From Oceanobacillus saliphilus (lineage in GTDB: Bacteria > Bacillota > Bacilli > Bacillales > Amphibacillaceae), in NCBI RefSeq assembly GCF_023522835.1, contig NZ_JALCZU010000013.1, positions 46,958-110,957 on the forward strand: a stretch of 64,000 nt of DNA, read 5' to 3'. Below are positions 1 through 8,295 of the stretch, piece after piece (within the stretch, counting starts at the first letter, position 1; each line of letters begins with the position of its first letter). The notes beneath the pieces were generated by a model. It had not been told where the DNA came from. It saw only the letters and a list, made by a program, of their open reading frames with translations, and did not search any database. Position numbers and translations under genes: made by a program.

Positions 1-1
1 T

Positions 2-574
2 GCGAAGGAATTAGGTCAATTTGAGTTGACCGATGCGTATGAAGAAGCGGATATCGCTATCTTGTTCCTGCAGCCGAAATCGGGCACCTATTTTAATGCA
101 ACACCAGGATTATTGGAGCTCGGTTTATGTGAAAATAAATCATTAAAAGCCATGGATGGTTCTCCATATCAAGAAACTACTTTAAGCGATATCGAGCATT
201 TGAATACAGTAGCAGAGAACATCCGCAGTCGCGGCGGCAAAGTTATTATAAGTGTAAATGTTAGCTTGCCATGGCTTCTAGGAAATGTAGAACCATTGGC
301 AGATGCCTTGGTTGCCGGATACGATACATTCTTCAAAGCACAGCTTGAAATTATTGCTGGAAACGATGGTCCAACAGGTGTCCTGCCGTTGACTTTACCA
401 GCAAGTGAAGAAGTGATTGCCGTTGATGAAAATGGTAATTGTGCATCAAGAAATGATGTTCCAGGCTATGATAAAGATAAATATATGCCAGAAGGAATGG
501 GCTATGCCTACAAAGACAGCGATGGAAATGTTTATAAACTAGGACATGGTTTACAGTATAATGGATTTAGGTGA
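2..574 (+). CDS. Glycoside hydrolase family 3, C-terminal part (5' end outside window)
   Basis: The reading frame is open from the first full codon, so this is the 3' end (about 190 codons) of a gene that begins before the window. The protein reads as the C-terminal alpha/beta sandwich of family 3 glycosidases. It has a run of acidic and aromatic residues around ADIAILFL, the segment VNVSLPWLLGNVEPLADALV that matches the conserved strand-helix near the end of this domain, then GPTGVLPLTLP and a final YKLGHGLQYNGF, which resembles the usual C-terminal FPFGYGL motif. Family 3 enzymes release terminal sugars from beta-glucosides, xylosides or N-acetylglucosaminides; the substrate cannot be told because the catalytic N-terminal barrel is missing. 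A TTG at position 26 is an internal codon, not a start. Confidence 0.75.
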   Translation, partial: AKELGQFELTDAYEEADIAILFLQPKSGTYFNATPGLLELGLCENKSLKAMDGSPYQETTLSDIEHLNTVAENIRSRGGKVIISVNVSLPWLLGNVEPLADALVAGYDTFFKAQLEIIAGNDGPTGVLPLTLPASEEVIAVDENGNCASRNDVPGYDKDKYMPEGMGYAYKDSDGNVYKLGHGLQYNGFR

Positions 575-661
575 ATGAGGCGGTCTGACCGTTTCAGTCC
601 CCTACTGAACATATAAAATTGTCAATAGATCTACCAGGCGTCCTATATGTGCAAGTCCAGC

Positions 662-706
662 AAGAGTAATCGTCATCACTTCTCGGATACGATTACTCTT
701 TTTTTG
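662..706 (+). terminator. Rho-independent terminator after the GH3 gene
   Basis: An 11-bp stem (aagagtaatcg at 662-672 pairing with 690-700) closes a 17-base loop and is followed directly by a run of T. It is a strong intrinsic terminator about 90 bases after the glycosidase stop codon. Confidence 0.8.
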
Positions 707-867
707 TATTAAGAGGAAATTAAAGGGTAGATCTAAGAGAAGCCTATATTAGATGCAAAATAAATCATTCAAAACGCACTTAATTTACTGAAAAGACAGA
801 AAATTACAGTATAATAGTATACGAACGACACTTCCGAAATTAAATTCATTTAAGGAGTCGGTATACG

Positions 868-1503
868 TTGACAAAGGTAAAGGAACAAACCATTTTTCAT
901 CATGTCGGAAATCGATTTCAAACAGATGATCGAGCGATTCATATCGTTGCCCGTCTGGAAGAACCGCTTGTGGTAGTTTTAGAGAATGTTTTGAGCGACG
1001 AAGAGTGTGACGAACTCATTCGATTATCAAAAGATAATATGCATCGTTCAAAAATTGGAGATTCCCGGGAAGTTAATGACATCCGAACAAGCAGCGGCAT
1101 GTTTTTTGATGTAGAACATGACATTCTGACGACCATTGAAAAACGAGTAGCAAGCATCATGAACATCCCCGTCGAACACGCAGAAGGGCTTCAAATTCTG
1201 AACTATATGCCCGGACAGGAGTACAAAGCTCATTATGATTATTTTTCAGCTGCAAGCAAAGCTTCCAAAAATAACCGAATCAGCACGCTGGTCATGTACT
1301 TAAACGATGTCGATCAAGGGGGTGAAACCTTTTTTACGGAACTTGGGTTTTCTGTTTCTCCGAAAAAAGGAAGAGCGGTGTACTTTGAATACTTCTATAC
1401 CGATCAACGCCTGAATGAAAAAACATTACACGCTGGAGCACCCGTCATCGCAGGAGAAAAATGGGTAGCCACGCAATGGATGAGAAAACAAAAAGTGAGA
1501 TAA
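868..1503 (+). CDS. 2-oxoglutarate/Fe(II)-dependent dioxygenase (prolyl 4-hydroxylase type)
   Basis: The 211-residue protein carries the iron-binding triad of this superfamily: His122 and Asp124 in HYDYF, and His188 in TLHAG. They sit on a double-stranded beta-helix, with GEKWVATQWMR at the end, where the conserved basic residue that binds 2-oxoglutarate lies. The pattern LENVLSDEECDELI near residue 40 and QGGETFF near residue 150 is typical of the prolyl 4-hydroxylase alpha-subunit domain. It probably hydroxylates a side chain on a protein or small molecule using O2 and 2-oxoglutarate, in the cytoplasm; the substrate is unknown. The start is TTG, chosen because taaggag lies at good spacing upstream. 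It appears monocistronic. Confidence 0.85.
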   Translation: MTKVKEQTIFHHVGNRFQTDDRAIHIVARLEEPLVVVLENVLSDEECDELIRLSKDNMHRSKIGDSREVNDIRTSSGMFFDVEHDILTTIEKRVASIMNIPVEHAEGLQILNYMPGQEYKAHYDYFSAASKASKNNRISTLVMYLNDVDQGGETFFTELGFSVSPKKGRAVYFEYFYTDQRLNEKTLHAGAPVIAGEKWVATQWMRKQKVR

Positions 1504-1514
1504 TCAAAATTCAA

Positions 1515-1554
1515 ATGTCAATCCCCAGTGCTTTAAAGTGGCGGAGGACTGGCA
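1515..1554. repeat. Dispersed repeat family A, copy 1
   Basis: It reads atgtcaatccccagtgcttt, then a half ending in gaggactggcac. The two ends form an imperfect inverted pair (gtc-atcccc against gaggac-ggcac). The same pattern recurs near 5305, 7491, 10246, 23040, 31131, 52072 and 56664, usually just after a gene. Confidence 0.6.
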
Positions 1555-1771
1555 CAATAATTCTCTAGAAATATACGCCGGAAAAAAGGGTGTTTTTTAA
1601 GTGGCCTCGAACGGTTTTCCTACTTCTGTATTAATATCAGAAGTGGAAGAATCGTCCGATGTTTCCACATTTACTCGATAGGTTCCTAAGCTACTTCCAA
1701 TGCTTCGGGATAATCTACTGTATCAAATACTTCATCGGTCGAAGCGTCTTCCTTGATCCCTCAAAGACCGG

Positions 1772-1966
1772 GTGAACGAACTAAAACAGATCGCAGAGAC
1801 TCCATTCGTCTTGCGCAACTTTATCGTTCAGGTGAATGAACACCTATTTATATACCGACAGAGGAGGATAAAGCTCTCCGAGATCAAAGCACGTGAAGAC
1901 GCTGAAGAAGATGAGTTAAGAGCCAAACATCGATTACTGATCATGTCCCAACTCCCTAATTTGTAG
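1772..1966 (+). CDS. Doubtful short frame, 64 codons
   Basis: A GTG-initiated frame encodes a charged, helix-prone peptide ([20 protein letters not shown]). No ribosome binding site precedes it and I recognise no family. It could be the 3' fragment of a decayed gene. It is kept only because its composition resembles coding sequence rather than random frame. Confidence 0.2.
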   Translation: MNELKQIAETPFVLRNFIVQVNEHLFIYRQRRIKLSEIKAREDAEEDELRAKHRLLIMSQLPNL

Positions 1967-2154
1967 CTAACGGATGGAAATAGAAGGCATAGAGAGGATC
2001 TATTACATACATAGCCCTCCTATACTATGTAGGAACAAATAATGAGTAATATAAGGCCATTGCAGAGTTTATACGCTTTGTATCAAAGTCTATTGAGATG
2101 TATACTGAATTTAGGACTTTTTTTTTTTACATAAGCCTTTTCTAATAAAAAAGG

Positions 2155-2192
2155 TTTCCCTGCGCACACTAGTGCTTAGGGAAATTTTTTTT
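2155..2192 (+). terminator. Hairpin with T run
   Basis: tttccct (2155-2161) pairs with agggaaa (2178-2184) and is followed by eight T. It could end transcription entering from the debris region and insulate the OpuC-like operon downstream. Confidence 0.45.
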
Positions 2193-2367
2193 GGTATATA
2201 GGAAAGTATAAAGCTTTCCTATATACATAAGTGGAACTAAGGCTGCACCGAAAGCCCTGGCGACAACCAAGTTTTCTAAGCAAGTAAGAAAGTATAAACT
2301 TTCTTACTTGCTTAAGTGCAACTAAGGCATCCGCCCAAAGGCTTGGCGTATGCCAAGTTTTCTAATG
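2193..2367. repeat. Dispersed repeat family B, two tandem copies
   Basis: Two related units of about 87 bases lie head to tail. Each begins with a hairpin of the form ggaaagtataaagctttcc, flanked by complementary bases that differ between copies (tata in one, gcaagta in the other). Each continues with a(g)tg-aactaaggc, a second hairpin closing with ccaag, and ends in ttttctaa. Stem bases change while pairing is mostly kept, which points to selection on structure. Other copies lie at 22175-22267 and 31870-31923, with fragments near 27610, 48899, 60345 and 60784. Confidence 0.65.
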
Positions 2368-2391
2368 AGAAAAAAACTATAGGGGGTACAT

Positions 2392-3528
2392 ATGTTAAAA
2401 TTTGAAAATGTAAGTAAAATTTACAAGGATGGATTTAAAGCAGTAGATTCCGTCAGTTTTGAAATTCCTGAAGGAGAGCTTGTTGTTCTTATTGGGCCAA
2501 GTGGATCTGGCAAATCAACAACAATGAAAATGATTAATAGAATGATTCCCCATACATCGGGAACGGTTTCTATAAATGGAAAAGATGTTACGAAGTTAAA
2601 TGCAGCAGAGTTGCGTCGTAATATCGGTTATGTCATTCAACAAATTGGTCTATTTCCACATTATACGATTGAAAAAAATATTGCAATAGTTCCGCAACTT
2701 AAGGGTTGGAATGAACAGGATATCAAGGAGCGAGTGAAAGAACTTATGGAGCTGGTTGGACTTGATCCAAAGGTATTCAGCACCCGTTATCCTAAAGAAT
2801 TATCAGGTGGACAACAACAGCGTGTCGGTGTGGCAAGGGCTTTAGCATCCAATCCTCGTGTTATCTTGATGGATGAACCATTTGGTGCACTTGATCCAAT
2901 CACGAGGGAGCAATTACAAGGAGAGTTAATTTCTTTACAGCAAAAATTGAAAAAGACAATTGTTTTTGTAACGCATGATATGGACGAGGCGTTAAAGCTT
3001 GGTGATCGAATTGCCATCATGAAAGATGGTGCTTTACTTCAACTCGATACCCCGGAGAAATTATTACACGAACCAGCATCTGGCTTTGTCGAAGAGTTTA
3101 TTGGTAAGCATCGAATTATCCAAAATCCTGACCTAATGTCGGTTGTAGATGTAATGACGGATTCAGTCTTAACTGCTCTTCCAAATCGATCCCCTGAAAA
3201 ATCGCTTGCCATGATGCGCAAACAAAGAAAAACAATGTTAATTGTCGTTGACGAGAAGGACAAAATGATGGGAATTGTGTCTGCATATGATCTGATAAAG
3301 AAAATGGGCGAAATTAAAACAATTGAAGAGATTATGCTGTCCTCTGAACCATTTATCTTGAGCTCGGCTAGTGCCAAAGATGCTATTGTTATGATGCAGT
3401 CAGCTTCACACGGAATCATTCCAGTAGTAGATGAAGCCAAAAGGGTAGTAGGATTAGTGACTCGTGGAACATTGCTTTCCGCATTGTCCAGTCAATGGAC
3501 AGAAATGGAGGAGGAAGGGAATGAATAA
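2392..3528 (+). CDS. opuCA: OpuC-like osmoprotectant ABC transporter, ATP-binding subunit
   Basis: The 378-residue protein has a complete ABC ATPase: Walker A GPSGSGKST near residue 37, the Q-loop in YVIQQIGLFPH, signature LSGGQQQRVGVARAL, and Walker B VILMDEPFGALD followed by the H-loop THDMDEAL. After about residue 250 come two CBS domains. This layout is that of OpuCA/OpuBA, which power uptake of glycine betaine, carnitine or choline; in Bacillaceae and Listeria the CBS pair of OpuCA senses ionic strength or cyclic di-AMP. The start is ATG after agggggtacat. The stop overlaps the permease gene by 8 bases, so the two are translationally coupled. Confidence 0.85.
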   Translation: MLKFENVSKIYKDGFKAVDSVSFEIPEGELVVLIGPSGSGKSTTMKMINRMIPHTSGTVSINGKDVTKLNAAELRRNIGYVIQQIGLFPHYTIEKNIAIVPQLKGWNEQDIKERVKELMELVGLDPKVFSTRYPKELSGGQQQRVGVARALASNPRVILMDEPFGALDPITREQLQGELISLQQKLKKTIVFVTHDMDEALKLGDRIAIMKDGALLQLDTPEKLLHEPASGFVEEFIGKHRIIQNPDLMSVVDVMTDSVLTALPNRSPEKSLAMMRKQRKTMLIVVDEKDKMMGIVSAYDLIKKMGEIKTIEEIMLSSEPFILSSASAKDAIVMMQSASHGIIPVVDEAKRVVGLVTRGTLLSALSSQWTEMEEEGNE

Positions 3529-4174
3529 TTTAAATTTATGGGAACAAATTGTCCAACAAACACAAATGCGTTGGCAAGAAGTTCTTGGGGCGACATTTGT
3601 CCATATCCAACTCGTGTTTTTTTCTATGTTAATGGCAATTATACTTGGTGTTTTCTTAGGTATTCTTATTACACGTGTACCATCGCTCGTACCTTTCGTA
3701 TTAGGTGGGACAGGTATTATGCAAACCATTCCTAGTCTAGCAGTACTCGGGTTTTTAATACCTATTTTTGGAATTGGCGTTAAAACGGGGATTGCGGCAT
3801 TATTTTTATATTCACTTTTACCGATTGTTCGGAACACATATACAGGTATTAAAGATGTAGATCGTGCAACCTTGGAAGCGGCTAAAGGAATGGGAATGAC
3901 GGGTAAGATGATATTATTTAAGGTTGAGCTTCCTTTGTCGATTCCAATAATAATGGCTGGAATACGTACAGCGGCGGTTATCAACGTGGGAAATGCTACT
4001 TTGGCAGCGTTTATAGGTGCTGGTGGACTTGGAGACTTTATATTCTTAGGTATTACCCGGGGAATAGATGGTTTAATATTCCTAGGAGCTATTCCAGCTG
4101 CTATCTTAGCGATTATACTTGAGTTTTCCTTCAATAAGATTGAACGTTGGTCTACACCAGAAGGGTTGAAATAG
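3521..4174 (+). CDS. opuCB: OpuC-like osmoprotectant ABC transporter, permease
   Basis: A 217-residue integral membrane protein with about five spans and the binding-protein-dependent permease signature, seen as EAAKGMGMTGKMILFKVELP followed by SIPIIMAGIRTAAVINVGNA. It is the membrane channel of the osmoprotectant transporter. A longer frame starts upstream at 3464, but the ATG at 3521 is preferred because gaggaggaaggg precedes it and it overlaps the ATPase stop by 8 bases, as usual in this operon. It is the only permease gene here, whereas B. subtilis OpuC and OpuB each have two. A homodimer would fill the complex. Confidence 0.85.
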   Translation: MNNLNLWEQIVQQTQMRWQEVLGATFVHIQLVFFSMLMAIILGVFLGILITRVPSLVPFVLGGTGIMQTIPSLAVLGFLIPIFGIGVKTGIAALFLYSLLPIVRNTYTGIKDVDRATLEAAKGMGMTGKMILFKVELPLSIPIIMAGIRTAAVINVGNATLAAFIGAGGLGDFIFLGITRGIDGLIFLGAIPAAILAIILEFSFNKIERWSTPEGLK

Positions 4175-4175
4175 A

Positions 4176-5063
4176 ATGAATAAGATAAAATTACTATTAA
4201 TGGTTATTGTTTTTATTACGGTTTTTCCCCTTGCAGGTTGCATTTTAACAACAGATGATGCAGTCACTATTGGTTCAAGAAATAATACGGAAAGTATCAT
4301 ATTATCGAATATTATGGGTCAATTGATTGAAGAAAAAACAGATATAGATATCATGTATCGGGAAAATCTTGGTGGATCCAATGTTGTGTGGAATGCAATG
4401 ATGAATGGCAGTATTCAGGTAATACCTGATTATACAGGTACGATTGTAATAACGTATTATGGTGAAACTCCCGGGACTGCCGAGGAAACGTTAGCGAAAA
4501 CGAAGGAACTGGTGGCCGAGGATGGGATTGTAGCATTAGGTACATTCGGCTTTAATAATACGTACACACTTGCATTTGACGAAGCAGAAGCAGAGCGACT
4601 AGGGGTAGAAACGTTTAGTGACTTTGCCGAAGTATCCGATCAATATACACTTGGAGCTGTTTTCGAGTTTATTGATCGACCGGACGGTTTGCCAGGCTTT
4701 GAAGAGGAATATGATCTTGAGTTTAAAGATGTAAAGGGAATGGATCATGGGATGATGTATCGCGCCATTAATAGTGGTGAAGTGGATGTAATCAATTCCT
4801 ACACAACAGATGGTCAGTTACAGATATATGATTTAAGAGTTCTCGAAGATGATAAATCATACTTCCCACCTTATCACGCTCTTCCTCTAGTACTGGAAGA
4901 AACGCTCGAAAAATATCCTGAACTGGAAGAAGTACTACTGCTGCTGGAAGATAAAATTGATGAACAGACAATGCAAGCCATGAACGCCAAAGTGGATAAC
5001 GAAGGCATGATGGTTGATTTTGTGGCAAAGAAATTTTTACAGGAAGCTGGTTTGATTGAGTAG
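4176..5063 (+). CDS. opuCC: OpuC-like substrate-binding lipoprotein
   Basis: The 295-residue product starts with a lipoprotein signal peptide (hydrophobic stretch ending in lipobox LAGC at residues 19-22), so it should be anchored to the outer face of the membrane. The mature part matches the OpuAC-type quaternary ammonium binding fold: TIGSRNNTESIILSNIM, then IPDYTGTIVITYY, and VDVINSYTTDGQLQIYDL near residue 205. It should capture glycine betaine, carnitine or choline and hand it to the permease. The start lies 1 base after the permease stop. A strong terminator follows the gene, so the operon ends here without a second permease. Confidence 0.85.
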   Translation: MNKIKLLLMVIVFITVFPLAGCILTTDDAVTIGSRNNTESIILSNIMGQLIEEKTDIDIMYRENLGGSNVVWNAMMNGSIQVIPDYTGTIVITYYGETPGTAEETLAKTKELVAEDGIVALGTFGFNNTYTLAFDEAEAERLGVETFSDFAEVSDQYTLGAVFEFIDRPDGLPGFEEEYDLEFKDVKGMDHGMMYRAINSGEVDVINSYTTDGQLQIYDLRVLEDDKSYFPPYHALPLVLEETLEKYPELEEVLLLLEDKIDEQTMQAMNAKVDNEGMMVDFVAKKFLQEAGLIE

Positions 5064-5117
5064 ATAAATGGAAGCATGGGGACGGGTCTTTAAGGGGACA
5101 ATCGGAAGTTTGCGCGA

Positions 5118-5170
5118 AAGAGGGCACAACTAGCGGATTTAAACTGCTCGTTGTGCCCTCTTCTTATTTT
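5118..5170 (+). terminator. Terminator of the OpuC-like operon
   Basis: A perfect 13-bp stem (aagagggcacaac at 5118-5130 with 5150-5162) is followed by cttatttt. It closes the three-gene operon. Confidence 0.8.
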
Positions 5171-5303
5171 ATGTAATTACTATTGCAAATTTTTTGATCC
5201 ATAGTGACTAATTTTCACAAACTCTGGTGGAAGAACATGCATTAAAAATCGCAGAATAAATTCAGTGGTCTTCATGGTTACTATAATAATAAGGCGAGGG
5301 ATT

Positions 5304-5356
5304 CAAGTGCCAGTCCCTCATCGCTTTAATACTGTAAAGTAGCGGAGGGCAGAACC
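5304..5356. repeat. Dispersed repeat family A, copy 2
   Basis: Contains caagtgccagtccctcatcg followed after a short spacer by tagcggagggcagaacc; the halves are imperfectly inverted. It lies in the otherwise empty stretch between the OpuC-like terminator and the HEAT-like gene. Confidence 0.6.
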
Positions 5357-5393
5357 GTTTTCTGATGGAACATAGGTAACCCTCTATGTAAGA

Positions 5394-5433
5394 TAAAAAA
5401 AAGCCACTCCTTCCAAATTCGAAGAGAGTGACT
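5394..5433 (-). terminator. Terminator of the HEAT-like gene
   Basis: Read on the minus strand, agtcactc (5433-5426) pairs with gagtggct (5409-5402) and is followed by a run of T. It lies about 30 bases after the stop of the minus-strand gene. Confidence 0.7.
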
Positions 5434-5460
5434 TTCTTTCATGAATTTCCAAACTACTGA

Positions 5461-5889
5461 TTACAGTTTTGCCCAACGTTCCTCTAACCAGTTCATAAAT
5501 TGTTCCCCTTTGTCGCCTTCATACGCATCATACACATCTAATCGCATACGTTTTAGCTTATCCGCAAAGTCTGCCACGGTGTGGTCTTTTGGTAGGCTCT
5601 TTTTCACCCGGAGGAAAATTTTATCTGTGTTTTTGATAATATCAAACCGTGAAGGTGATGGCTTCTCTACGTCCTCGCCAAACGCTACAAGTGCTTCGTA
5701 GGCTGCGATTTGCACCTTGTAGACAGTATCATGCTGCATACGGTTTTTTAATAAATCTATAATTTTTTCGTGTTGATAAGCCGATAATGTTTCGACTGCG
5801 TCTAATCGTTCTCGCCAGCTAGACGTATAATTGGCCTGTTTTTTTAATGCCTCGTAGTGCTCAGGTAATGCTGTTTCAAACTTTTTCAA
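5461..5889 (-). CDS. HEAT-repeat-like protein, 142 aa
   Basis: A soluble, helical protein of 142 residues. The segment RERLDAVETLSAYQHEKIIDLLKNRMQHDTVYKVQIAAYEAL reads as two consecutive HEAT-type helical hairpins (the A-V-L spacing and the D-x-V-x-K-V motif), and a lysine-rich C-terminal half follows. HEAT repeats usually bind other proteins; no enzyme motif is present. The start is ATG behind aaagaggtgcaatt on the minus strand. It is transcribed alone with its own terminator. No specific function can be assigned. Confidence 0.65.
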   Translation of the reverse strand: MKKFETALPEHYEALKKQANYTSSWRERLDAVETLSAYQHEKIIDLLKNRMQHDTVYKVQIAAYEALVAFGEDVEKPSPSRFDIIKNTDKIFLRVKKSLPKDHTVADFADKLKRMRLDVYDAYEGDKGEQFMNWLEERWAKL

Positions 5890-6236
5890 GTAATTGCACC
5901 TCTTTTTTTTACTAGTGGAAAAATGAATTCCGCTTCTGCTTTTCTTATTATACGTTGTCTGGATGGAAAAAGCGATGAATCGTTGGTATGGATATGGAAT
6001 TACATAGAATTTAGCTGTATGAAGAGAACCATATCATAAGTATGTGCAATTTTTTTAAGTTAAGTATCGAAAGTTAGGATGCTGAATAGTTAAGTCGAGT
6101 AAACCGGGATGCATGAAAAGTTAGATCTGTACAACCATTTCATCATTGAAACGGTTTTCATCTTGCCCTGTGACAGCTAGTTTTTGAATCGTTTTTCCTT
6201 TCGTATATCTTGTTTTTCGATAATTTCAATCTTTTG
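5890..6236. other. Intergenic region with a possible minus-strand gene remnant
   Basis: Between the HEAT-like gene and ytvI no intact gene is seen. On the minus strand, just after the ytvI stop (about 6135-6225), a frame without start reads KIEIIEKQD and, after a one-base shift, GKTIQKLAVTGQDENRFNDE up to a stop. This looks like the C-terminal end of a decayed protein, but it is short and unrecognised. Confidence 0.3.
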
Positions 6237-7349
6237 TCAGGAATGTCCTTTGATGTAGCGCCATACGCCGTCAAAAACCCGTGCTTCATATAGCGAGATG
6301 AGCAGTACAAGTAATATTGGTCCAATTGCAAGCCCAATTATTCCAAACCACTGCAATCCTACGAAAAGGGAAATAAGAATTGCTAAAGGATTTAATTTTA
6401 ATGTGGTTGACAGTATCTTTGGTTCTGCAAATTGGCGAACGGTAACCGTACAAGCATAAAGGATAAATAACCCAACTCCAAGAAAGACATCTCCTGTGAA
6501 AATGCAATAAATTGCCCAAGGTATTAGAGCGAGACCTGGGCCAACATATGGAATGAGTTCGAGCATTCCAAGGATAAATGCAATGGTCAGAGCGTAATCA
6601 ACTCTTAAAATAAGCAATCCAATAAGACTAATAGCAGCCGTTAAGCCCATTAGAATAATTTGTGATTTCAGGAATCCGAAAATCTTGACCTTTAAATCTC
6701 GAATCACATCCATGGTGTGTGTCTGGATAAAGGATGGTAGTTTTTTATGATACAGAGCAGTGTATTTTTCCCAGTCTTTACTTATAAAATAGATTGCTAG
6801 AATCGTAAAAATGATAACAGAAAAGGTGATCGGCAGTGCACTAATAAAAGAGGATAGTCCATTGGCAATTCCTTGTCCGATGTTTCCAAGTAAGGAAGCA
6901 ATGTTGGTTCCAAGTAACTGAATGCCTTCTTGTAGTGCTTGCTGCTGAGAGGACTCTAAATTATCCATTAATCCAATTCCTTGATTCCATAGTGGTAAAA
7001 CAAAATCATTAACGTATTGCTGGATTCCGGCAGATATTGTCTCAATTTGTGCTGGTACATGTTCAGACAAATAACGTATTCCTTGAATCATTTTTATAAC
7101 GATGTATGTAACAGCCCCGCCGACGATACCAAAAAGGAGAAGGAGACTGGCTAGAACGGCAAGCGGCCTAGGAAATCGAACATATTTTTCAAGTAAATGG
7201 ACCATGGGATTTATAAGTAATGCAAAAAGAGCTGCGATAAGAAATGGGTATGTGATTCTTAACAATTGAAAAATGATAAATACTCCAATCGCAGTCAGAA
7301 AAAGGACGATTACGATTCGAAAGAAAAGCTGGATGGTTGGCTGGTTCAC
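6237..7349 (-). CDS. ytvI: AI-2E-family transporter, YtvI-type sporulation membrane protein
   Basis: About 370 residues with the AI-2E exporter (UPF0118/PerM) topology: two N-terminal spans, a long amphipathic loop rich in Gln, a pair of spans around residue 180, and a C-terminal bundle containing ELIPYVGPGLALIPW, the family's conserved loop. Length and N-terminus fit YtvI, a membrane protein of sporulating Bacillaceae whose transported substrate is not established. I prefer GTG at 7349 over the GTG at 7358, because gaggag lies 8 bases before the former and only 2-3 before the latter. It appears to be transcribed alone. Confidence 0.75.
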   Translation of the reverse strand: MNQPTIQLFFRIVIVLFLTAIGVFIIFQLLRITYPFLIAALFALLINPMVHLLEKYVRFPRPLAVLASLLLLFGIVGGAVTYIVIKMIQGIRYLSEHVPAQIETISAGIQQYVNDFVLPLWNQGIGLMDNLESSQQQALQEGIQLLGTNIASLLGNIGQGIANGLSSFISALPITFSVIIFTILAIYFISKDWEKYTALYHKKLPSFIQTHTMDVIRDLKVKIFGFLKSQIILMGLTAAISLIGLLILRVDYALTIAFILGMLELIPYVGPGLALIPWAIYCIFTGDVFLGVGLFILYACTVTVRQFAEPKILSTTLKLNPLAILISLFVGLQWFGIIGLAIGPILLVLLISLYEARVFDGVWRYIKGHS

Positions 7350-7490
7350 AAAAGGCACTCCTCTTCATTTCCAATACAATAAATACAAGTATAAATTAAG
7401 TTTAGACAAGAAGATAGAAAACGGCAAGTAGAAAAGCGTGAATCACATCGGTGTTTCTGTGGTTCATAGTCTTGAAGAGAGTGGGAGAAA

Positions 7491-7533
7491 CAAGTGCCAG
7501 TCCCCCAACGCATGAGCAGTGGGGAACAGGAAC
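7491..7533. repeat. Dispersed repeat family A, copy 3
   Basis: caagtgccagtcccccaacg is followed by a half ending in agtggggaacaggaac. It lies immediately downstream of the minus-strand pyrophosphohydrolase stop. Confidence 0.6.
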
Positions 7534-7547
7534 TGTTTTTTAATTAT

Positions 7548-7874
7548 CTAATCTTCAACCTCAATTAGAAAGACTTTCTTCTCATAGCTGCCACGTTTCT
7601 CAGCTTTTTCAGATCGAATTTTTTCCAGTTCTTTCATGGAGGATCCATGGACATCCTTCACGAGCATATAGATGATTTCTAATAGGTCAGCCAGTTCTTC
7701 TAATGCATTTTCCTTCGTTGCTACTTGCTGGTATTCTTCCACTTCTTCCAGTAGTTTTTTCTTCAGCTCCAAAATATAACGGTCCTGATTCAGTGTCTCC
7801 GTTTTGCAATCTTTACCGGATTTTTCGATGATTTCCGGGATACGGTCACGTACGAGTTTATGATAGGTTGGCAT
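7548..7874 (-). CDS. MazG-like nucleotide pyrophosphohydrolase
   Basis: A 108-residue all-helical protein beginning MPTYHKLVRDRIPEIIEKSG. It has the MazG/phosphoribosyl-ATP pyrophosphohydrolase metal motif: LLEEVEEYQ (ExxE) followed by ALEELADLLEIIY (E-x-x-D). Such proteins split a nucleoside triphosphate or a related pyrophosphate to the monophosphate, often as house-cleaning enzymes in the cytoplasm. The small size and LVRDRIPEII start match the phosphoribosyl-ATP pyrophosphohydrolase-like group without a histidine gene nearby. The ATG at 7874 is chosen over an upstream in-frame codon because aaggag sits 7-8 bases before it. Confidence 0.8.
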   Translation of the reverse strand: MPTYHKLVRDRIPEIIEKSGKDCKTETLNQDRYILELKKKLLEEVEEYQQVATKENALEELADLLEIIYMLVKDVHGSSMKELEKIRSEKAEKRGSYEKKVFLIEVED

Positions 7875-7964
7875 AGGAACACTCCTTTGTTGATAGTATA
7901 CTGTTTCACTTTTGTCATTAAAATAAACATCATAACGAAATGAAGAAAAAGATTTTTCCGCCAT

Positions 7965-8219
7965 TTACTTTTACAGAAAAGATTAAAAGGGTGTTGTCTG
8001 GTAAGTGAATAAGAAGTACTATATAAATAGGATAATCTTGGAAAGAAGGGGATATTCGGGACTGTTAAGAAATAAGATAATATATAAACGAGTTCTGCAC
8101 GCTCAAGAAAATTCAACCCGAGCATTGAAGTTGGTTTTCAAATACCTTGTAAAGTGGAAATAATGAAAAGTTAAAAAGAAATTTAGATTTTTTGATTTAA
8201 ACCTTATGTAAATATATCT
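7965..8219. other. Intergenic stretch, nothing clear
   Basis: Between the minus-strand pyrophosphohydrolase and the glycosyltransferase promoter I see no gene with a ribosome binding site, no terminator and no clear repeat. Confidence 0.4.
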
Positions 8220-8261
8220 TAACGTTTTCTTAAGTAAACGTTAAGGATTCTTTAGTATAAT
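8220..8261 (+). promoter_or_regulatory. 24-bp near-perfect palindrome over a promoter
   Basis: Bases 8220-8243 read the same on both strands at 22 of 24 positions (outer arms taacgttt and aaacgtta, core cttaag). They are followed by a perfect -10 element tataat at 8256-8261. The place where a -35 hexamer would lie (8233-8238) falls inside the palindrome and has no consensus. This suggests a dimeric regulator binding site that controls the glycosyltransferase gene; the regulator is unknown. Confidence 0.6.
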
Positions 8262-8295
8262 AAATTTAAAATTTTCTTTAAAATGGGGGAATAGA

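Larger units (their letters stand above)
1504..2391. other. Long intergenic region with repeats and possible gene debris
   Basis: No well supported gene lies in these 888 bases. It holds a dispersed repeat of family A, a doubtful short frame (1772-1966), a hairpin with a T run and a tandem pair of family B repeats. On the minus strand around 1600-1710 a short stretch without start codon reads as polypeptide-like sequence (SIGSSLGTYRVNVETSDDSS), perhaps a remnant, but it is broken on both sides. The region looks like a place where genes have decayed. Confidence 0.5.

Noticed and set aside
3454-4134. 226-codon minus-strand frame over the OpuC permease
   Set aside because: It is the mirror of the real permease gene, rich in Ile, Pro and Lys as expected from antisense of a membrane protein, and has no start signals.
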